Shown piece after piece: positions 1 through 10,119 of a stretch of 64,000 bases of DNA. The notes beneath the pieces were generated by a model, which was not told where the DNA came from, did not search any database, and worked only from the letters and a program-made list of their open reading frames with translations. Position numbers and translations under genes: made by a program. Every line of letters starts with the position of its first letter. Position 1 is the first letter of the stretch. The stretch is from Proteus vulgaris (GTDB taxonomy: Bacteria > Pseudomonadota > Gammaproteobacteria > Enterobacterales > Enterobacteriaceae), in NCBI RefSeq assembly GCF_023100685.1, contig NZ_CP090064.1:2542001-2606000 (forward strand), given 5' to 3'.

Positions 1-618
1 GTTGTTTTCTTATTCTTCGCAACACTGTTAGGATCTGTTCTGCAAATTACGAATACTTTTGGTGTACCATTCCTGCAAGATATTGCAGCATTACCAAACG
101 CTGATGATTCATTCTTTGCACGTTATCCTTCTGTATTCTTATCTATTTCGCAAATTTCAGAAGTTGTCTTTATTTTATTCCTACCTCTGTTACTAAAACG
201 TGTAAGAATCGAAACTATTGTTTTATTTAGTATGATTGCTTGGATTTTACGTTTCGGTTTCTTTGCTTACGGCGACTACACATCATTGGGACAAATCGTC
301 TTATTATTATCAATGATTGTGTATGGCTGTGCTTTCGACTTCTTTAATATTTCAGGTTCACTGTTCTTAGAAAAAGAGATCCCATTACAATATCGTTCCA
401 CTGCACAAGGTATGTTTATGACCTTAGTGAACGGTTTTGGTACTTATTTAGGTGCAATGTTAAGTGGCTGGGTCATTGACTTATATACCACAAATGGTGC
501 TGTTGACTGGAAATCATTCTGGTTAATTTTCACAGGCTACACAGTTGCAATTACTGCACTTTATCTGATTTTCTTACTGGTACCTCAGAAGAAAACTAAA
601 GTAGTAGAAGCACACTAA
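1..618 (+). CDS. nupG: Nucleoside permease NupG/XapB family, 3' part
   Basis: This is the C-terminal ~205 residues of a major-facilitator nucleoside:H+ symporter; the 5' end lies outside the window and frame 1 is open from base 1. The segment contains about six hydrophobic helices and the NupG/XapB-like stretch around FFNISGSLFLEKE, which matches my recollection of E. coli NupG. It would import nucleosides across the inner membrane for salvage, which fits the uracil and purine genes downstream. An internal ATG at 232 is not a real start because the frame stays open and homologous upstream of it. A strong terminator follows. NupG versus XapB (xanthosine) cannot be settled from this fragment. 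Confidence 0.85.
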   Translation, partial: VVFLFFATLLGSVLQITNTFGVPFLQDIAALPNADDSFFARYPSVFLSISQISEVVFILFLPLLLKRVRIETIVLFSMIAWILRFGFFAYGDYTSLGQIVLLLSMIVYGCAFDFFNISGSLFLEKEIPLQYRSTAQGMFMTLVNGFGTYLGAMLSGWVIDLYTTNGAVDWKSFWLIFTGYTVAITALYLIFLLVPQKKTKVVEAH

Positions 619-655
619 TTATTTAACCCTCCTCCTTTATTGTTTGTATTTCTCA

Positions 656-689
656 CCGCTTGCCTTTTATAAAGACAAGCGGTTTTTTT
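656..689 (+). terminator. Rho-independent terminator after the nucleoside permease
   Basis: The outer stem CCGCTTG/CAAGCGG (656-662 with 676-682) is extended by CTTT/AAAG and followed by seven T residues (683-689). It ends the nupG transcript. Confidence 0.85.
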
Positions 690-825
690 ATAGTTTTTAA
701 TACAAAAAAACACCATTAAAAATAACGAAAAATCATTACCTTTAATTGGTTTAATTTAAACAATAGAGGAAAATTTGTGTTATTCACCTCACCTAATTCG
801 ATGAGGGATAGTATTGAGGTAAAAG

Positions 826-1527
826 CTATAGTTTAAGAATATCTTTCACGAAGGGAATAGTGAGTTTACGTTGAGCTACAATAGAAGCGTGATCAAGTTC
901 ATCAAGCATTTCAAAGAGTGTCCGCATTTTTCTATCAAGACGTTTTAACACAAAGCGACCTACATCTTCAGGTAATTCGAAACCACGAAGCTTTGCCCTT
1001 AATTGTAATGCTTGAATTTTTTCTTCATCACTTAATGGCTGCAAACGGTAAATTTGCCCCCAATCAAGACGAGATGCTAAATCAGGAAGTTGTAATTCAA
1101 TTTGGCGAGGTGGTCTATCCCCGGTAATTAATAAACAAGTTCGACCATGCTCTAAAACTCGATTATAAAGATTAAATAAGGCGAGTTCCCACTCTTCATC
1201 ACCTGCAATACATTGGACATTATCAATACAAACTAATGATAAATGCTCCATGCCCTCAAGGACATCGGGAACAAAATAGGCTCGTTTATCAAGCGGAACA
1301 TACCCAACAGCATCACCATTTAATGAAAGTTCAGCACATGCAGCATGTAATAGATGGCTCTTTCCACCTCCGTCACGGGACCAGAAATAGATATAACTGC
1401 CATGAGATTGATGAATGGCGGTTCGAATTGCCGCGACTAATGACGCGTTTTCCCCTGCATAAAAGCTATCGAATGTCTCGTCATCGGGCAGAGATAGTGG
1501 TAATGATAGCTGTGACGGCGTATTCAG
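826..1527 (-). CDS. hda: Hda, DnaA inactivator
   Basis: Hda is a AAA+ protein that, bound to the DNA-loaded beta clamp, stimulates ATP hydrolysis by DnaA (RIDA) and so limits re-initiation of replication. The frame gives 233 residues, the E. coli length, if translation begins at the CTG at 1527. An AGGTGAGG Shine-Dalgarno lies a few bases upstream, and the next residues ([10 protein letters not shown]) match the E. coli N-terminus, which includes the clamp-binding QLSLPL motif. E. coli Hda is also reported to start at CUG. Upstream in-frame GTGs at 1533 and 1572 would add 2 or 15 residues and are less convincing. The P-loop-like segment RDGGGKSH and the DnaA-type lid region are present. It is monocistronic here, with an MscS-type gene between it and uraA. 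Confidence 0.93.
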   Translation of the reverse strand: MNTPSQLSLPLSLPDDETFDSFYAGENASLVAAIRTAIHQSHGSYIYFWSRDGGGKSHLLHAACAELSLNGDAVGYVPLDKRAYFVPDVLEGMEHLSLVCIDNVQCIAGDEEWELALFNLYNRVLEHGRTCLLITGDRPPRQIELQLPDLASRLDWGQIYRLQPLSDEEKIQALQLRAKLRGFELPEDVGRFVLKRLDRKMRTLFEMLDELDHASIVAQRKLTIPFVKDILKL

Positions 1528-1781
1528 AAGCACCTCACCTGAATAGTTTAATAAACGTGGTGATTCTAACACAAATTCTCACAAGGTCAGAACCAATATT
1601 AAAAAAGCACATGACACTGATTAAGATAACAGCAAGATTTTCGTGATAGCCTATTTTATGAACACTCATGCTTCAAGTTTCCCTAACATTGACCTTGTTT
1701 ATTTACAGGAGTTGCCAAGCTATACTTCAAATTATTTAGCGTAAAACCCAAAAAGTATTCTTTGTCTAATTAATGTTTTTA

Positions 1782-2987
1782 TTATCTGAATTTTAATTTC
1801 GCGACATCATTACCTGAAGGCTGCTGATAAATATCAAGCTTAAAATATTTAGCTGATGCATTTATATACTCAAAAATCTCAGATTGCGTTTCTTCATATT
1901 CTACCCATGTTGTCGCTCTGGTAAAACAGTATAACTCTACGGGTAATCCCATGGGTGTTGGTGGCATTGTTCTTATCACTAAATACATATCAGGCCTAAC
2001 ATCACCACGCATTTTTATCCAATTTAACATGTACTTTCTAAATAACTGTAAATTGGTCACCCCTTTTGTTTCTAGCCATGCATTAATATCACCAATTTCT
2101 TCTTCTTTGCCTTCAAGCATTGTTTCTATGCTCTTACGAAGATGTGCAGTATTTTTTAATTCAAGGACTAATTCTTCCGTTGCAAATGAAATCGAAGATT
2201 GGTCAATATAAAAGCTACGTTTAATCCGACGCCCTCCAGATGAAAACATCGGTTGCCAGTTAGTATATTTTTCTGTCAAAAAATCCTTTGTCGGAATACG
2301 TGAAATCGTGTTATCCCAATTACGGACTGTGATAGTGTGTAATGCGATATCAATCACCTCACCACTGATATTACTACTTGGCAGTTCTATCCAATCATAA
2401 AGCTTTAAAACTTTACCGTTAGAAATAAGAATGTTGGCAACAAATGAGATAAGAGTATGTTGAAAAACAAACATTAATACCGCAGCAATAGCACCAAAAC
2501 TTGAGATAATAATAAGTGGTGATTGTTCAGTAAAAAGTGCAATGATCAGGATAAAAGAAATTATCCAAACGACGATTTTGGCAATTTCAATATAACCTTT
2601 AATGGAATTATTCCGATGCCACGCCTTTTTGGCATGTCTAATGTTAAAAATATCGAGAGCATTATTAAGCAATGAGGCAATATTGATAATAATAAAAGCA
2701 CGAGCAACCGTCTCAAAGATAACATTCATCTCATGTGAAAAAGATGGTAATAACTGATTAATATAAAGAACTAATGTTACTGCAACTATAGAAGCACTCT
2801 TTTTAGCAATGTCTTCTATCGTTTCTTCATCTGAAAGTTCAGTAAATAAAAAAAGCAATCGCTTTGCAATCCGACGGAAAATCATCTTGGCGAGAAACCA
2901 TACCACCAGCAACACAACAACTAAGAATATTGTGGTAAATATCTGCTTTGATGTTATGAAATCATAAACTTCAATGAGTTTTTCCAT
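1782..2987 (-). CDS. ybdG: MscS-family mechanosensitive channel, YbdG/MscM type
   Basis: 401 residues, close to E. coli YbdG (415). Several N-terminal transmembrane helices (about residues 15-175) precede a conserved MscS pore-lining and beta-domain segment (about 150-240; FGAIAAVLMFVFQ, then NGKVLKLYDWIELP) and a soluble C-terminal vestibule domain. The family opens under membrane tension during hypo-osmotic shock and passes small solutes through the inner membrane. The ATG follows a weak ribosome site. The gene sits on the minus strand between uraA and hda, which are adjacent in E. coli, so it is a lineage-specific insertion. A terminator-like hairpin upstream (3206-3235) suggests its own promoter in the 255-bp gap. 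Confidence 0.85.
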   Translation of the reverse strand: MEKLIEVYDFITSKQIFTTIFLVVVLLVVWFLAKMIFRRIAKRLLFLFTELSDEETIEDIAKKSASIVAVTLVLYINQLLPSFSHEMNVIFETVARAFIIINIASLLNNALDIFNIRHAKKAWHRNNSIKGYIEIAKIVVWIISFILIIALFTEQSPLIIISSFGAIAAVLMFVFQHTLISFVANILISNGKVLKLYDWIELPSSNISGEVIDIALHTITVRNWDNTISRIPTKDFLTEKYTNWQPMFSSGGRRIKRSFYIDQSSISFATEELVLELKNTAHLRKSIETMLEGKEEEIGDINAWLETKGVTNLQLFRKYMLNWIKMRGDVRPDMYLVIRTMPPTPMGLPVELYCFTRATTWVEYEETQSEIFEYINASAKYFKLDIYQQPSGNDVAKLKFR

Positions 2988-3205
2988 AAATTGCGTTATA
3001 CCTTTTTTGAGTCTTTTCCAACCTTAAAACGAATGCCACTTAAATAGTAACTAAATGCCTATTTCGCATAAGAACAGACATCCATTGTCTCATTTATTTA
3101 ATTTAAATAAACATCATGATTGAATTATTGATGCTTTTCTAAGTTTTAAACACTTAAAAAGTTAAATATCTCAGTTTTTAATTTTAACATAAAAACAAGA
3201 TGCAA

Positions 3206-3235
3206 TAAAAAAGACGGATATAATCCGCCTTTTTC
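3206..3235 (-). terminator. Rho-independent terminator after uraA
   Basis: Read on the minus strand, AAGGCGGAT and ATCCGTCTT form a stem with a 3-base loop followed by a T run. It lies 20 bases beyond the uraA stop. Confidence 0.75.
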
Positions 3236-3254
3236 GTTAACTTCAACATATCAC

Positions 3255-4556
3255 TTATTTTTTATTTGCTGTACCACTGACTGATTCAATCGTGTTATCT
3301 ACAAATTCTGATTCAGGTCGAACCACACTGACTAATTTAAAGATTAAGCTTAAAACAATACCCACTACTGTTGCTAAAGCCATACCTTTTAATTCAGCCG
3401 CACCAATGTGAATTGAAGCACCACTCACACCAACAATCAGAATAATGGCAGTTAATATCAAGTTTTGCGGTTTGTTGTAATCCACTTTTGAATCTAACAA
3501 AACACGAATACCTGATGCACCAATGACACCATAAAGTAATAAAGATACTCCACCCATCACTGGAACAGGAACAGCAGCAATAGCGGCGGCTAATTTACCC
3601 ACACAGGATAATAAGATTGCAAATATTGCTGCGCCACCAATAACCCACGAGCTATAGACTTTGGTAATTGCCATAACACCAATATTTTCACCATATGTGG
3701 TATTTGGCGTTGAACCAAAAAAACCAGAAATAATGGTGGAGAAACCGTTTGCGAACATTGAACGATGTAAGCCCGGATTTTTCATTAAATCGCGTTGCAC
3801 AATATTTGCTGTCACAACAAGGTGACCAACGTGTTCAGCAATAACCACTAATGCCGCAGGAAGAATAATAAAGATAGCACTCCATTCAAAACGTGGTGAA
3901 TAGAATGTTGGTAGTGCAAACCAATTAGCTTCTTTAATAGGCGTTACATCAACAACCCCTAAGAAGAAAGAAAGTGCATAACCCGCTAATACCCCTATAA
4001 GAATAGGAATAATTGCAAGGAATCCTCTAAACATCACTGAACCTAAAATAGTGACACCTAAAGTAACCATAGAGATAAGCAATGTTTGATTATCAACTGG
4101 TGCATCTGCACTTGGTAATAAACCCGCCATTCCTGCTGCGGTTCCTGCTAACTCTAAACCAATAACGGCAACGATTGCGCCCATTGCCGCAGGTGGGAAC
4201 ATCACATTAATCCAGCCTCGCCCTGCTATTTTTACAATACCTGCCACAAGACAAAATAACACGCCACAGACGATGAATCCCCCTAGTGCTAATTCATACC
4301 CTAATGGTAACAGCAAAAGTACAGGTGAGATAAACGCAAAACTTGAACCTAAATATGCAGGAATGCGTCCTTTACAAATAAAGAGATAAAGCAGGGTTCC
4401 GATCCCGTTAAATAGCAATATTGTTGCCGGATTAACTTTAAATAATATTGGCACAAGTACGGTAGCGCCAAACATTGCAAACAGATGCTGAAGGCTCAAC
4501 GGAATTGTTTGTAATAATGGTGGGCGCTCTTCTACCCCGATTGCACGACGAGTCAT
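3255..4556 (-). CDS. uraA: Uracil permease UraA
   Basis: 433-residue NCS2-family uracil:H+ symporter of the inner membrane. It is near-collinear with E. coli UraA (429 residues) from MTRRAIGV onward. The substrate-binding region AEHVGHLVV (Glu/His) and the later Glu in NTTYGENIGV, both used for uracil and proton binding in UraA, are intact. It sits downstream of upp, whose product converts imported uracil to UMP, as in E. coli. Here a strong hairpin terminator and a ~160-nt leader separate the two genes, so uraA transcription probably depends on read-through or on a promoter in the leader. GGTCGTAAGC with AGAGAGG upstream of the ATG provides the ribosome site. Confidence 0.96.
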   Translation of the reverse strand: MTRRAIGVEERPPLLQTIPLSLQHLFAMFGATVLVPILFKVNPATILLFNGIGTLLYLFICKGRIPAYLGSSFAFISPVLLLLPLGYELALGGFIVCGVLFCLVAGIVKIAGRGWINVMFPPAAMGAIVAVIGLELAGTAAGMAGLLPSADAPVDNQTLLISMVTLGVTILGSVMFRGFLAIIPILIGVLAGYALSFFLGVVDVTPIKEANWFALPTFYSPRFEWSAIFIILPAALVVIAEHVGHLVVTANIVQRDLMKNPGLHRSMFANGFSTIISGFFGSTPNTTYGENIGVMAITKVYSSWVIGGAAIFAILLSCVGKLAAAIAAVPVPVMGGVSLLLYGVIGASGIRVLLDSKVDYNKPQNLILTAIILIVGVSGASIHIGAAELKGMALATVVGIVLSLIFKLVSVVRPESEFVDNTIESVSGTANKK

Positions 4557-4640
4557 GCTTACGACCTCTCTTTAATATGAATGTGAAATTGGTTTGTATT
4601 TTTAACTTCATACTCGTCTTACTTTAAGTCGCCATGTTGC

Positions 4641-4665
4641 TGACTAGACCCACTCGCCCTAGCCA
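4641..4665 (-). promoter_or_regulatory. Possible structured 5' leader of uraA
   Basis: The minus-strand leader 4557-4713 contains a 7-bp stem TGGCTAG/CTAGTCA with an 11-base purine-rich loop, followed by a second possible CTTA/TAAG hairpin. A TATACT -10-like box lies near 4691-4696. I recognise no known riboswitch class in it. Function is not shown; only the pairing is visible. Confidence 0.3.
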
Positions 4666-4713
4666 TCTAACTGCACCTTAAAATATTTAGAGTATAGAAC
4701 AAATAAGTGGTCC

Positions 4714-4742
4714 AAAAAAAAGCCGACTATCAAAGTCGGCTT
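4714..4742 (-). terminator. Rho-independent terminator between upp and uraA
   Basis: On the minus strand AAGCCGACT pairs with AGTCGGCTT across a 5-base loop and runs into a seven-T tail. It starts 6 bases after the upp stop and lies inside the upp-uraA gene pair, so it may act as an attenuator for uraA. Confidence 0.85.
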
Positions 4743-4747
4743 AATTA

Positions 4748-5374
4748 TTATTTTGTACCAAATATCTTATCACCAGCATCGCCAAGACCTGGAACGATGT
4801 ACCCATGCTCATTAAGATGGCTATCAACCGATGCAGTGTATAACTCCACATCTGGATGAGCTTCTTCTAATGCCTTAATACCTTCTGGAGCAGCAACCAG
4901 TACTAATACTTTAATTGAAGTACAGCCCGCATTTTTTAATAAATCAATTGTGGCAATCATAGAGCCGCCTGTTGCTAACATAGGGTCAACAACAAGAGCC
5001 ATACGCTCTTCAATATTGGATGCTAATTTCTGGAAGTAAGGGACGGGTTTTAAGGTTTCTTCATCGCGGTAAACGCCAACAACACTGATTCGGGCACTAG
5101 GAATATTTTCTAATACTCCATCCATCATCCCGATACCTGCACGGAGGATAGGAACTACTGTGATTTTTTTTCCTTTAATCTGTTCTATCTCTACCGGACC
5201 ACACCAACCTTCAATTGTTACCGTCTCTGTTGCTAAATCGGCGGTAGCTTCATACGTCAGTAGACTGGAAACTTCTGAAGCCAGTTCACGAAAGCGCTTA
5301 GTGCTTATATCATGATCTCGCATCAGCCCCAATTTATGTTGAATGAGTGGGTGTTTTACCTCAACGATCTTCAT
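4748..5374 (-). CDS. upp: Uracil phosphoribosyltransferase
   Basis: 208 residues, the usual length. It catalyses uracil + PRPP to UMP + PPi in cytoplasmic pyrimidine salvage. The PRPP-binding loop [12 protein letters not shown] (about 130-142) and the C-terminal uracil-binding [11 protein letters not shown] are intact. The start follows TTAGGAGAAATT on the minus strand, a strong ribosome site. It is divergent from purM with about 230 bp between them and followed by uraA on the same strand. An overlapping minus-strand ORF upstream (5361-5570) has no ribosome site and is not counted. Confidence 0.97.
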   Translation of the reverse strand: MKIVEVKHPLIQHKLGLMRDHDISTKRFRELASEVSSLLTYEATADLATETVTIEGWCGPVEIEQIKGKKITVVPILRAGIGMMDGVLENIPSARISVVGVYRDEETLKPVPYFQKLASNIEERMALVVDPMLATGGSMIATIDLLKNAGCTSIKVLVLVAAPEGIKALEEAHPDVELYTASVDSHLNEHGYIVPGLGDAGDKIFGTK

Positions 5375-5526
5375 AATTTCTCCTAATGTACGACGCAGCC
5401 TGACAAAAAAATCGCGAGATTATACCGCTTTTTTGCCAACATTCCATCGTTTTTCTATTGATATTGATCAAGCGCACAGCTTTTAACCACGCCAACATGA
5501 ATAATTGTGACCCAGAAAGAAGATCC

Positions 5527-5542
5527 TCGCAAACGTTTGCTT
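5527..5542. promoter_or_regulatory. PurR operator upstream of purMN
   Basis: The 16-mer tcGCAAACGTTTGCtt contains a perfect GCAAACGTTTGC palindrome, matching the PurR consensus ACGCAAACGTTTNCGT in its core. It lies about 65 bp before purM, as in other enterobacteria, and predicts repression by PurR with hypoxanthine or guanine. Confidence 0.85.
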
Positions 5543-5605
5543 TGCCTGTTAGAATAGCGCCCGCACACATTTTTTCTTAACAGCAACTTGCCGTGAGGGC
5601 TCTAC

Positions 5606-6646
5606 GTGACTAACAAATCCTCTCTCAGCTATAAAGATGCCGGTGTCGATATTGATGCAGGTAATGCTTTAGTCGATCGTATCAAAGGTGTAGTAAAAGA
5701 AACTCGCCGTCCTGAAGTTATGGGGGGGTTAGGTGGTTTTGGTGCACTATGTGCAATTCCATCTAAATACCGCGAACCTATTTTAGTTTCAGGCACCGAT
5801 GGTGTAGGTACAAAACTCCGCCTTGCGATGGATTTAAATCGCCATGATGACATCGGTATTGATTTAGTCGCAATGTGTGTCAACGATTTAATTGTTCAAG
5901 GCGCCGAACCCCTTTTCTTCCTTGACTACTATGCCACAGGAAAATTAGATGTCGATACCGCAGCACGAGTTGTAACAGGTATCGCTGAAGGTTGTAAACA
6001 ATCAGGCTGTGCGTTAGTGGGTGGCGAAACAGCAGAAATGCCCGGTATGTATCATGGCAATGATTATGATATCGCAGGCTTTTGTGTTGGCGTGGTTGAA
6101 AAGTCAGAGATTATTGATGGCAGTAAAGTTAAAGCCGGTGATGCATTAATTGCTTTAGCATCCAGTGGCCCTCATTCTAATGGCTATTCATTAGTCAGAA
6201 AAATTCTTGAAGTCAGTAATACACAAGCAGATAGCACATCATTAGGTGACAAATCACTTGCTGATCACCTATTAGCGCCTACACGTATTTACGTGAAATC
6301 ACTGCTGTCATTAATTGAGAATGTTGATATTCATGCAGTTGCACATATTACAGGTGGCGGTTTTTGGGAAAATATTCCTCGCGTACTACCTGAAAATACG
6401 CAAGCTCGCATCGAAAGTCACAGTTGGGAATGGCCGATTGTCTTCAAGTGGTTACAAGAAGCAGGACAAGTTAGCACACATGAAATGTACCGCACCTTTA
6501 ACTGTGGTGTCGGACTATTAATTGCAGTTAACCCAAATGATGTTGAAAAAACATTAGCACACCTTGCAAAATGTGGTGAAAATGCATGGCTCATCGGTGA
6601 AATTGCACCACAAGCCGCAGGTGAAGCACAAGTTATTATTAACTAA
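5606..6646 (+). CDS. purM: Phosphoribosylformylglycinamidine cyclo-ligase (AIR synthetase)
   Basis: 346 residues. PurM catalyses the ATP-dependent ring closure of FGAM to AIR, the fifth step of IMP synthesis. The frame matches E. coli PurM throughout, including SGTDGVGTK near the N-terminus and [13 protein letters not shown]. Translation begins at GTG (5606), as in E. coli, with GAGGG seven bases upstream. purN follows after 13 bp, so the two form the purMN operon under the PurR box at 5527. Confidence 0.97.
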   Translation: MTNKSSLSYKDAGVDIDAGNALVDRIKGVVKETRRPEVMGGLGGFGALCAIPSKYREPILVSGTDGVGTKLRLAMDLNRHDDIGIDLVAMCVNDLIVQGAEPLFFLDYYATGKLDVDTAARVVTGIAEGCKQSGCALVGGETAEMPGMYHGNDYDIAGFCVGVVEKSEIIDGSKVKAGDALIALASSGPHSNGYSLVRKILEVSNTQADSTSLGDKSLADHLLAPTRIYVKSLLSLIENVDIHAVAHITGGGFWENIPRVLPENTQARIESHSWEWPIVFKWLQEAGQVSTHEMYRTFNCGVGLLIAVNPNDVEKTLAHLAKCGENAWLIGEIAPQAAGEAQVIIN

Positions 6647-6659
6647 TGAAAACATGTGA

Positions 6660-7289
6660 ATGAAAAATATCGTTGTCCTTATTTCAGGAAACGGCAGCAA
6701 CCTACAGGCGATTATTGACGCCTGTAGGGCACATAAAATCACAGGTAATGTGGTTGCTGTCTTCAGCAATAAAGCGGATGCTTTTGGCCTTGAACGAGCA
6801 AAAAAGGCTGAGATCCCAGCCTATTTTGTTGATCCAACCGAATTTAATGATAGAGCTGATTACGATAAAGCGCTAATAGAAAAAATTGATGCTTATCAGC
6901 CTGATATTGTAGTTTTAGCAGGTTTCATGCGCATTCTATCATCTTATTTTGTCACTCATTATCAGCATAAATTATTAAATATTCATCCTTCTTTGCTTCC
7001 TAAATATCCAGGGCTGCATACTCATCGCCAAGTTTTAGCAAATAAAGACTCTTTTCATGGTGTTACCGTCCATTTTGTTACAGAAGAACTTGACGGTGGC
7101 CCAATGATTATTCAGGCACGTATTCCTGTTTTGCCGGATGACACTGAACAATCATTACAAGCTAAAATACAAATAGAAGAGTATCGAATCTACCCATTAG
7201 CGATCAGCTGGTTAGCTGAAGACCGATTGACTATGAAGAATAATCAAGCTTTCCTTGATGATATCGCGTTGTTCGACAGCCTTGATTAA
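6660..7289 (+). CDS. purN: Phosphoribosylglycinamide formyltransferase
   Basis: 209 residues. It uses 10-formyl-THF to formylate GAR to FGAR, step three of purine synthesis. Signature segments are visible: [10 protein letters not shown] for GAR phosphate binding at the N-terminus, the [16 protein letters not shown] block carrying the catalytic Asn and His, and ELDGGP with the catalytic Asp. The ATG at 6660 is 13 bp after purM and has only a weak ribosome site, consistent with translational coupling. A GTG at 6656 lies in another frame and is excluded. A terminator follows. Confidence 0.96.
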   Translation: MKNIVVLISGNGSNLQAIIDACRAHKITGNVVAVFSNKADAFGLERAKKAEIPAYFVDPTEFNDRADYDKALIEKIDAYQPDIVVLAGFMRILSSYFVTHYQHKLLNIHPSLLPKYPGLHTHRQVLANKDSFHGVTVHFVTEELDGGPMIIQARIPVLPDDTEQSLQAKIQIEEYRIYPLAISWLAEDRLTMKNNQAFLDDIALFDSLD

Positions 7290-7305
7290 CTATTTCGCTT
7301 AAGCT

Positions 7306-7349
7306 AAAAAGTCACATTGTGCTACACTGTAGCCCGCGTGACTTTTTTT
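7306..7349 (+). terminator. Terminator after purMN
   Basis: AAAAAGTCAC pairs with GTGACTTTTTTT, with an inner GCTAC/GTAGC hairpin in the loop, giving a two-tier structure ending in a T run. It lies between purN and speG. Confidence 0.75.
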
Positions 7350-7396
7350 GTGTCACCCTTTTCTCTTTTTTATTCAATGCATTCACCGAGGTGCTT

Positions 7397-7987
7397 ATGT
7401 CCGGTGGTAGGAAAGTTCCACCTATAAAATTACGTCCTCTCGAACGAGAAGATCTCTCTTTTGTCCATCAACTTGATAACAATGCCAGCGTTATGCGCTA
7501 TTGGTTTGAAGAGCCTTATGAGGCTTTTATTGAGTTAAGTGACTTATATGAAAAACATATTCACGACCAAAGTGAACGCCGCTTTATTGCTGAAAGTGAA
7601 GGCACTAAAGTGGGACTTGTCGAGTTGGTTGAAATTGATTATGTTCATCGTCGTGCCGAATTCCAAATTATCATTGCACCTGCACATCAGGGTCATGGCT
7701 ATGCCGCAAGAGCTGCAAAATTGGCGATGGATTATGCTTTTTCTGTACTTAATTTATACAAACTCTATTTAATCGTTGATAAAGAGAATGCTAAAGCGAT
7801 TCATATTTATGAAAAGCTTGGCTTTAAAAAAGAAGGTGATTTAATAGATGAGTTTTTTGTTAACGGTGCCTATCGTTCTGCAATTAGAATGTGTACATTC
7901 CAAGCACCTTATTTTGAGCAAAAAGCCAAAGAAGCAAAACCCGAAAATTTTGTCAAACCGGGTGCGACTATTAAGCAACATGTCTGA
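7397..7987 (+). CDS. speG: Spermidine N1-acetyltransferase
   Basis: 196 residues with the ATG at 7397 (GAGGTG four bases upstream). The open frame extends back to 7319, but that stretch overlaps the purN terminator and has no ribosome site. SpeG transfers acetyl from acetyl-CoA to spermidine or spermine, relieving polyamine toxicity. Homology with E. coli SpeG is clear from [10 protein letters not shown] through the allosteric polyamine-binding N-terminal part ([17 protein letters not shown]) to the acetyl-CoA loop of the GNAT fold (about residues 95-110, [10 protein letters not shown]). It lies between purN and ppk, which are close neighbours in E. coli. The C-terminal tail is about 10 residues longer than in E. 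coli. Confidence 0.95.
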   Translation: MSGGRKVPPIKLRPLEREDLSFVHQLDNNASVMRYWFEEPYEAFIELSDLYEKHIHDQSERRFIAESEGTKVGLVELVEIDYVHRRAEFQIIIAPAHQGHGYAARAAKLAMDYAFSVLNLYKLYLIVDKENAKAIHIYEKLGFKKEGDLIDEFFVNGAYRSAIRMCTFQAPYFEQKAKEAKPENFVKPGATIKQHV

Positions 7988-8033
7988 TTTATTCAGATAT
8001 TAAGATTTAACTTTAACCCTAGTTGGAGTTCAG

Positions 8034-10115
8034 ATGTCCCAGGAACGACTCTATATTGATAAAGAGATCAGTTGGCTTGCGTTTAATGAACGTGTATTAC
8101 AAGAGGCGGCTGACAAACGAAACCCGTTAATTGAAAGAGTCAGGTTTCTGGGGATCTATTCAAATAATCTTGATGAGTTCTATAAAGTCCGTTTTGCTGA
8201 TGTTAAACGCCGTATCTTAATTAATGAAGAGCGAGGCTCTCGCTCTGCTTCAAGTCATGCTCGCCATCTTATCAAAAAAATTCAGTCAAAAGTGGCTAAA
8301 GCTGACCAAGAGTTTGATGCTTTATATAACGATTTATTGCTTGAGATGGCACGAAATCAAATCTTCTTAATCAATGAACGTCAAATCTCACCTAATCAAC
8401 AAATCTGGTTACGCCAATATTTTCGCCAAAACTTAAGAAAACACATTACGCCCATTTTAATTAATCCTGAAACCAATTTGGTTGAGTTTCTTAAAGACGA
8501 CTATACCTATTTGGCCGTTGAAATTGCACAAGGGCAAACTATTCATTACGCCTTATTAGAAATTCCATCAGATAAAGTTCCTCGCTTTGTTATTCTGCCA
8601 ACGGATCAAGGACGAAGTAAGAAAAAATCCATGATTTTATTGGATAATATTTTACGTTACTGCCTTGATGAAGTTTTTAAAGGTTTTTTTGATTATGACT
8701 CATTGAATGCTTATTCTATGAAAATGACGCGAGATGCGGAGTACGATCTTGCGACAGAAATGGAATCAAGTTTACTTGAAATGATGTCCTCAACCTTAAA
8801 ACAACGTCTTACCGCAGAGCCTGTGCGTTTTGTTTACCAACGTGATATGCCAGATGAAATGGTAGCATTACTACGCAGTAAATTAGGTTTATCAAATAAC
8901 GACTCCGTTATTGCAGGGGGACGTTATCATAACTTTAAAGACTTTATTAACTTTCCAAATGAAGGTAGTAAATTTCTATTAAATAAACCTATTCCACGTT
9001 TACGCCATATTTGGTTTGATAATTTCCGTAATGGTTTTGACGCCATTAGGGAACGTGATGTCTTGCTTTATTATCCTTATCATACTTTTGAGCATGTGCT
9101 GGAATTGTTGCGCCAAGCCTCTTTTGACCCAAGCGTTATTTCAATCAAAATCAATATTTACCGTGTTGCAAAAGACTCTCGAATTATAGATTCCATGATC
9201 CATGCAGCACACAACGGTAAACGAGTCACTGTGGTTGTAGAGTTACAAGCTCGTTTTGATGAAGCGGCCAATATTCATTGGGCAAAACGCCTAACAGAAG
9301 CGGGTGTTCACGTTATATTCTCAGCTCCAGGTTTAAAAATTCATGCGAAATTATTTATTATTTCTCGCTTAGAAGATGGTGAAATTATTCGCTATGCCCA
9401 TATTGGTACTGGGAATTTTAACGAAAAAACAGCGCGCCTTTATACTGACTATTCGCTCTTAACTGCGAATACTGAAATTACCAATGAAGTACGTCGCGTT
9501 TTTAGTTTTATAGAAAACCCTTATCGCCCTGTGATTTTTGAGCATTTGATGGTTTCACCTCAAAATTCACGAACTCTTTTAAACCAACTAATTACTAATG
9601 AAATTCACAGTGCTCAAGCAGGGCATCCCGCTGGGATTACATTAAAAGTGAATAATTTAGTCGATGAAGAGTTGGTTAATCGTCTTTATGACGCATCAGA
9701 AGCGGGAGTCAAAGTCCGGCTTTTAGTGCGAGGCATGTGCTCTTTAGTTCCTAATCAGCCAGGATTTAGTGAGAATATTCAAGTTACCAGTATCGTTGAT
9801 CGTTTTTTAGAACATGATCGCGTTTATGTTTTTACTAATAAAGGTGATGAAAAAATCTTCTTATCTTCTGCCGATTGGATGACGCGAAATCTTGACTATC
9901 GTATTGAAGTTGCAGTGGCTTTGCTTGATCCTCAACTGAAACAACGTGTTCTTGATATATTAGATATTCAATTTAATGACACCGTTAAAGCGCGTTTTAT
10001 TGATAAAGATTTAACAAATAACTATGTTCCTCGTGGAAATAAACGTAAAATTCGTTCCCAGCTTGCTGTCTATGAGTACATTAAATTGTTAGAACAACCC
10101 GGATCACGAGCGTAA
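8034..10115 (+). CDS. ppk: Polyphosphate kinase 1
   Basis: 693 residues (E. coli 688). PPK1 reversibly polymerises the gamma-phosphate of ATP into polyphosphate at the membrane. The four-domain layout is recognisable: an N-terminal helical domain ([16 protein letters not shown]), a PHP-like head domain, and two PLD-like catalytic domains. The HAKLF block carries the autophosphorylated His, and LEHDRVYVF the second conserved His. The ATG follows GTTGGAGTTCAG, a good ribosome site. ppx begins five bases after the stop, so synthesis and degradation enzymes are co-transcribed as in E. coli. Confidence 0.97.
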   Translation: MSQERLYIDKEISWLAFNERVLQEAADKRNPLIERVRFLGIYSNNLDEFYKVRFADVKRRILINEERGSRSASSHARHLIKKIQSKVAKADQEFDALYNDLLLEMARNQIFLINERQISPNQQIWLRQYFRQNLRKHITPILINPETNLVEFLKDDYTYLAVEIAQGQTIHYALLEIPSDKVPRFVILPTDQGRSKKKSMILLDNILRYCLDEVFKGFFDYDSLNAYSMKMTRDAEYDLATEMESSLLEMMSSTLKQRLTAEPVRFVYQRDMPDEMVALLRSKLGLSNNDSVIAGGRYHNFKDFINFPNEGSKFLLNKPIPRLRHIWFDNFRNGFDAIRERDVLLYYPYHTFEHVLELLRQASFDPSVISIKINIYRVAKDSRIIDSMIHAAHNGKRVTVVVELQARFDEAANIHWAKRLTEAGVHVIFSAPGLKIHAKLFIISRLEDGEIIRYAHIGTGNFNEKTARLYTDYSLLTANTEITNEVRRVFSFIENPYRPVIFEHLMVSPQNSRTLLNQLITNEIHSAQAGHPAGITLKVNNLVDEELVNRLYDASEAGVKVRLLVRGMCSLVPNQPGFSENIQVTSIVDRFLEHDRVYVFTNKGDEKIFLSSADWMTRNLDYRIEVAVALLDPQLKQRVLDILDIQFNDTVKARFIDKDLTNNYVPRGNKRKIRSQLAVYEYIKLLEQPGSRA

Positions 10116-10119
10116 TTTT

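Noticed and set aside
5361..5570. 69-residue minus-strand frame upstream of upp
   Set aside because: It covers the upp promoter and PurR box and overlaps the upp start; no ribosome site or homology.
7319..7396. Upstream extension of speG
   Set aside because: It overlaps the purN terminator, lacks a ribosome site and is absent from SpeG homologues; ATG 7397 has GAGGTG upstream.
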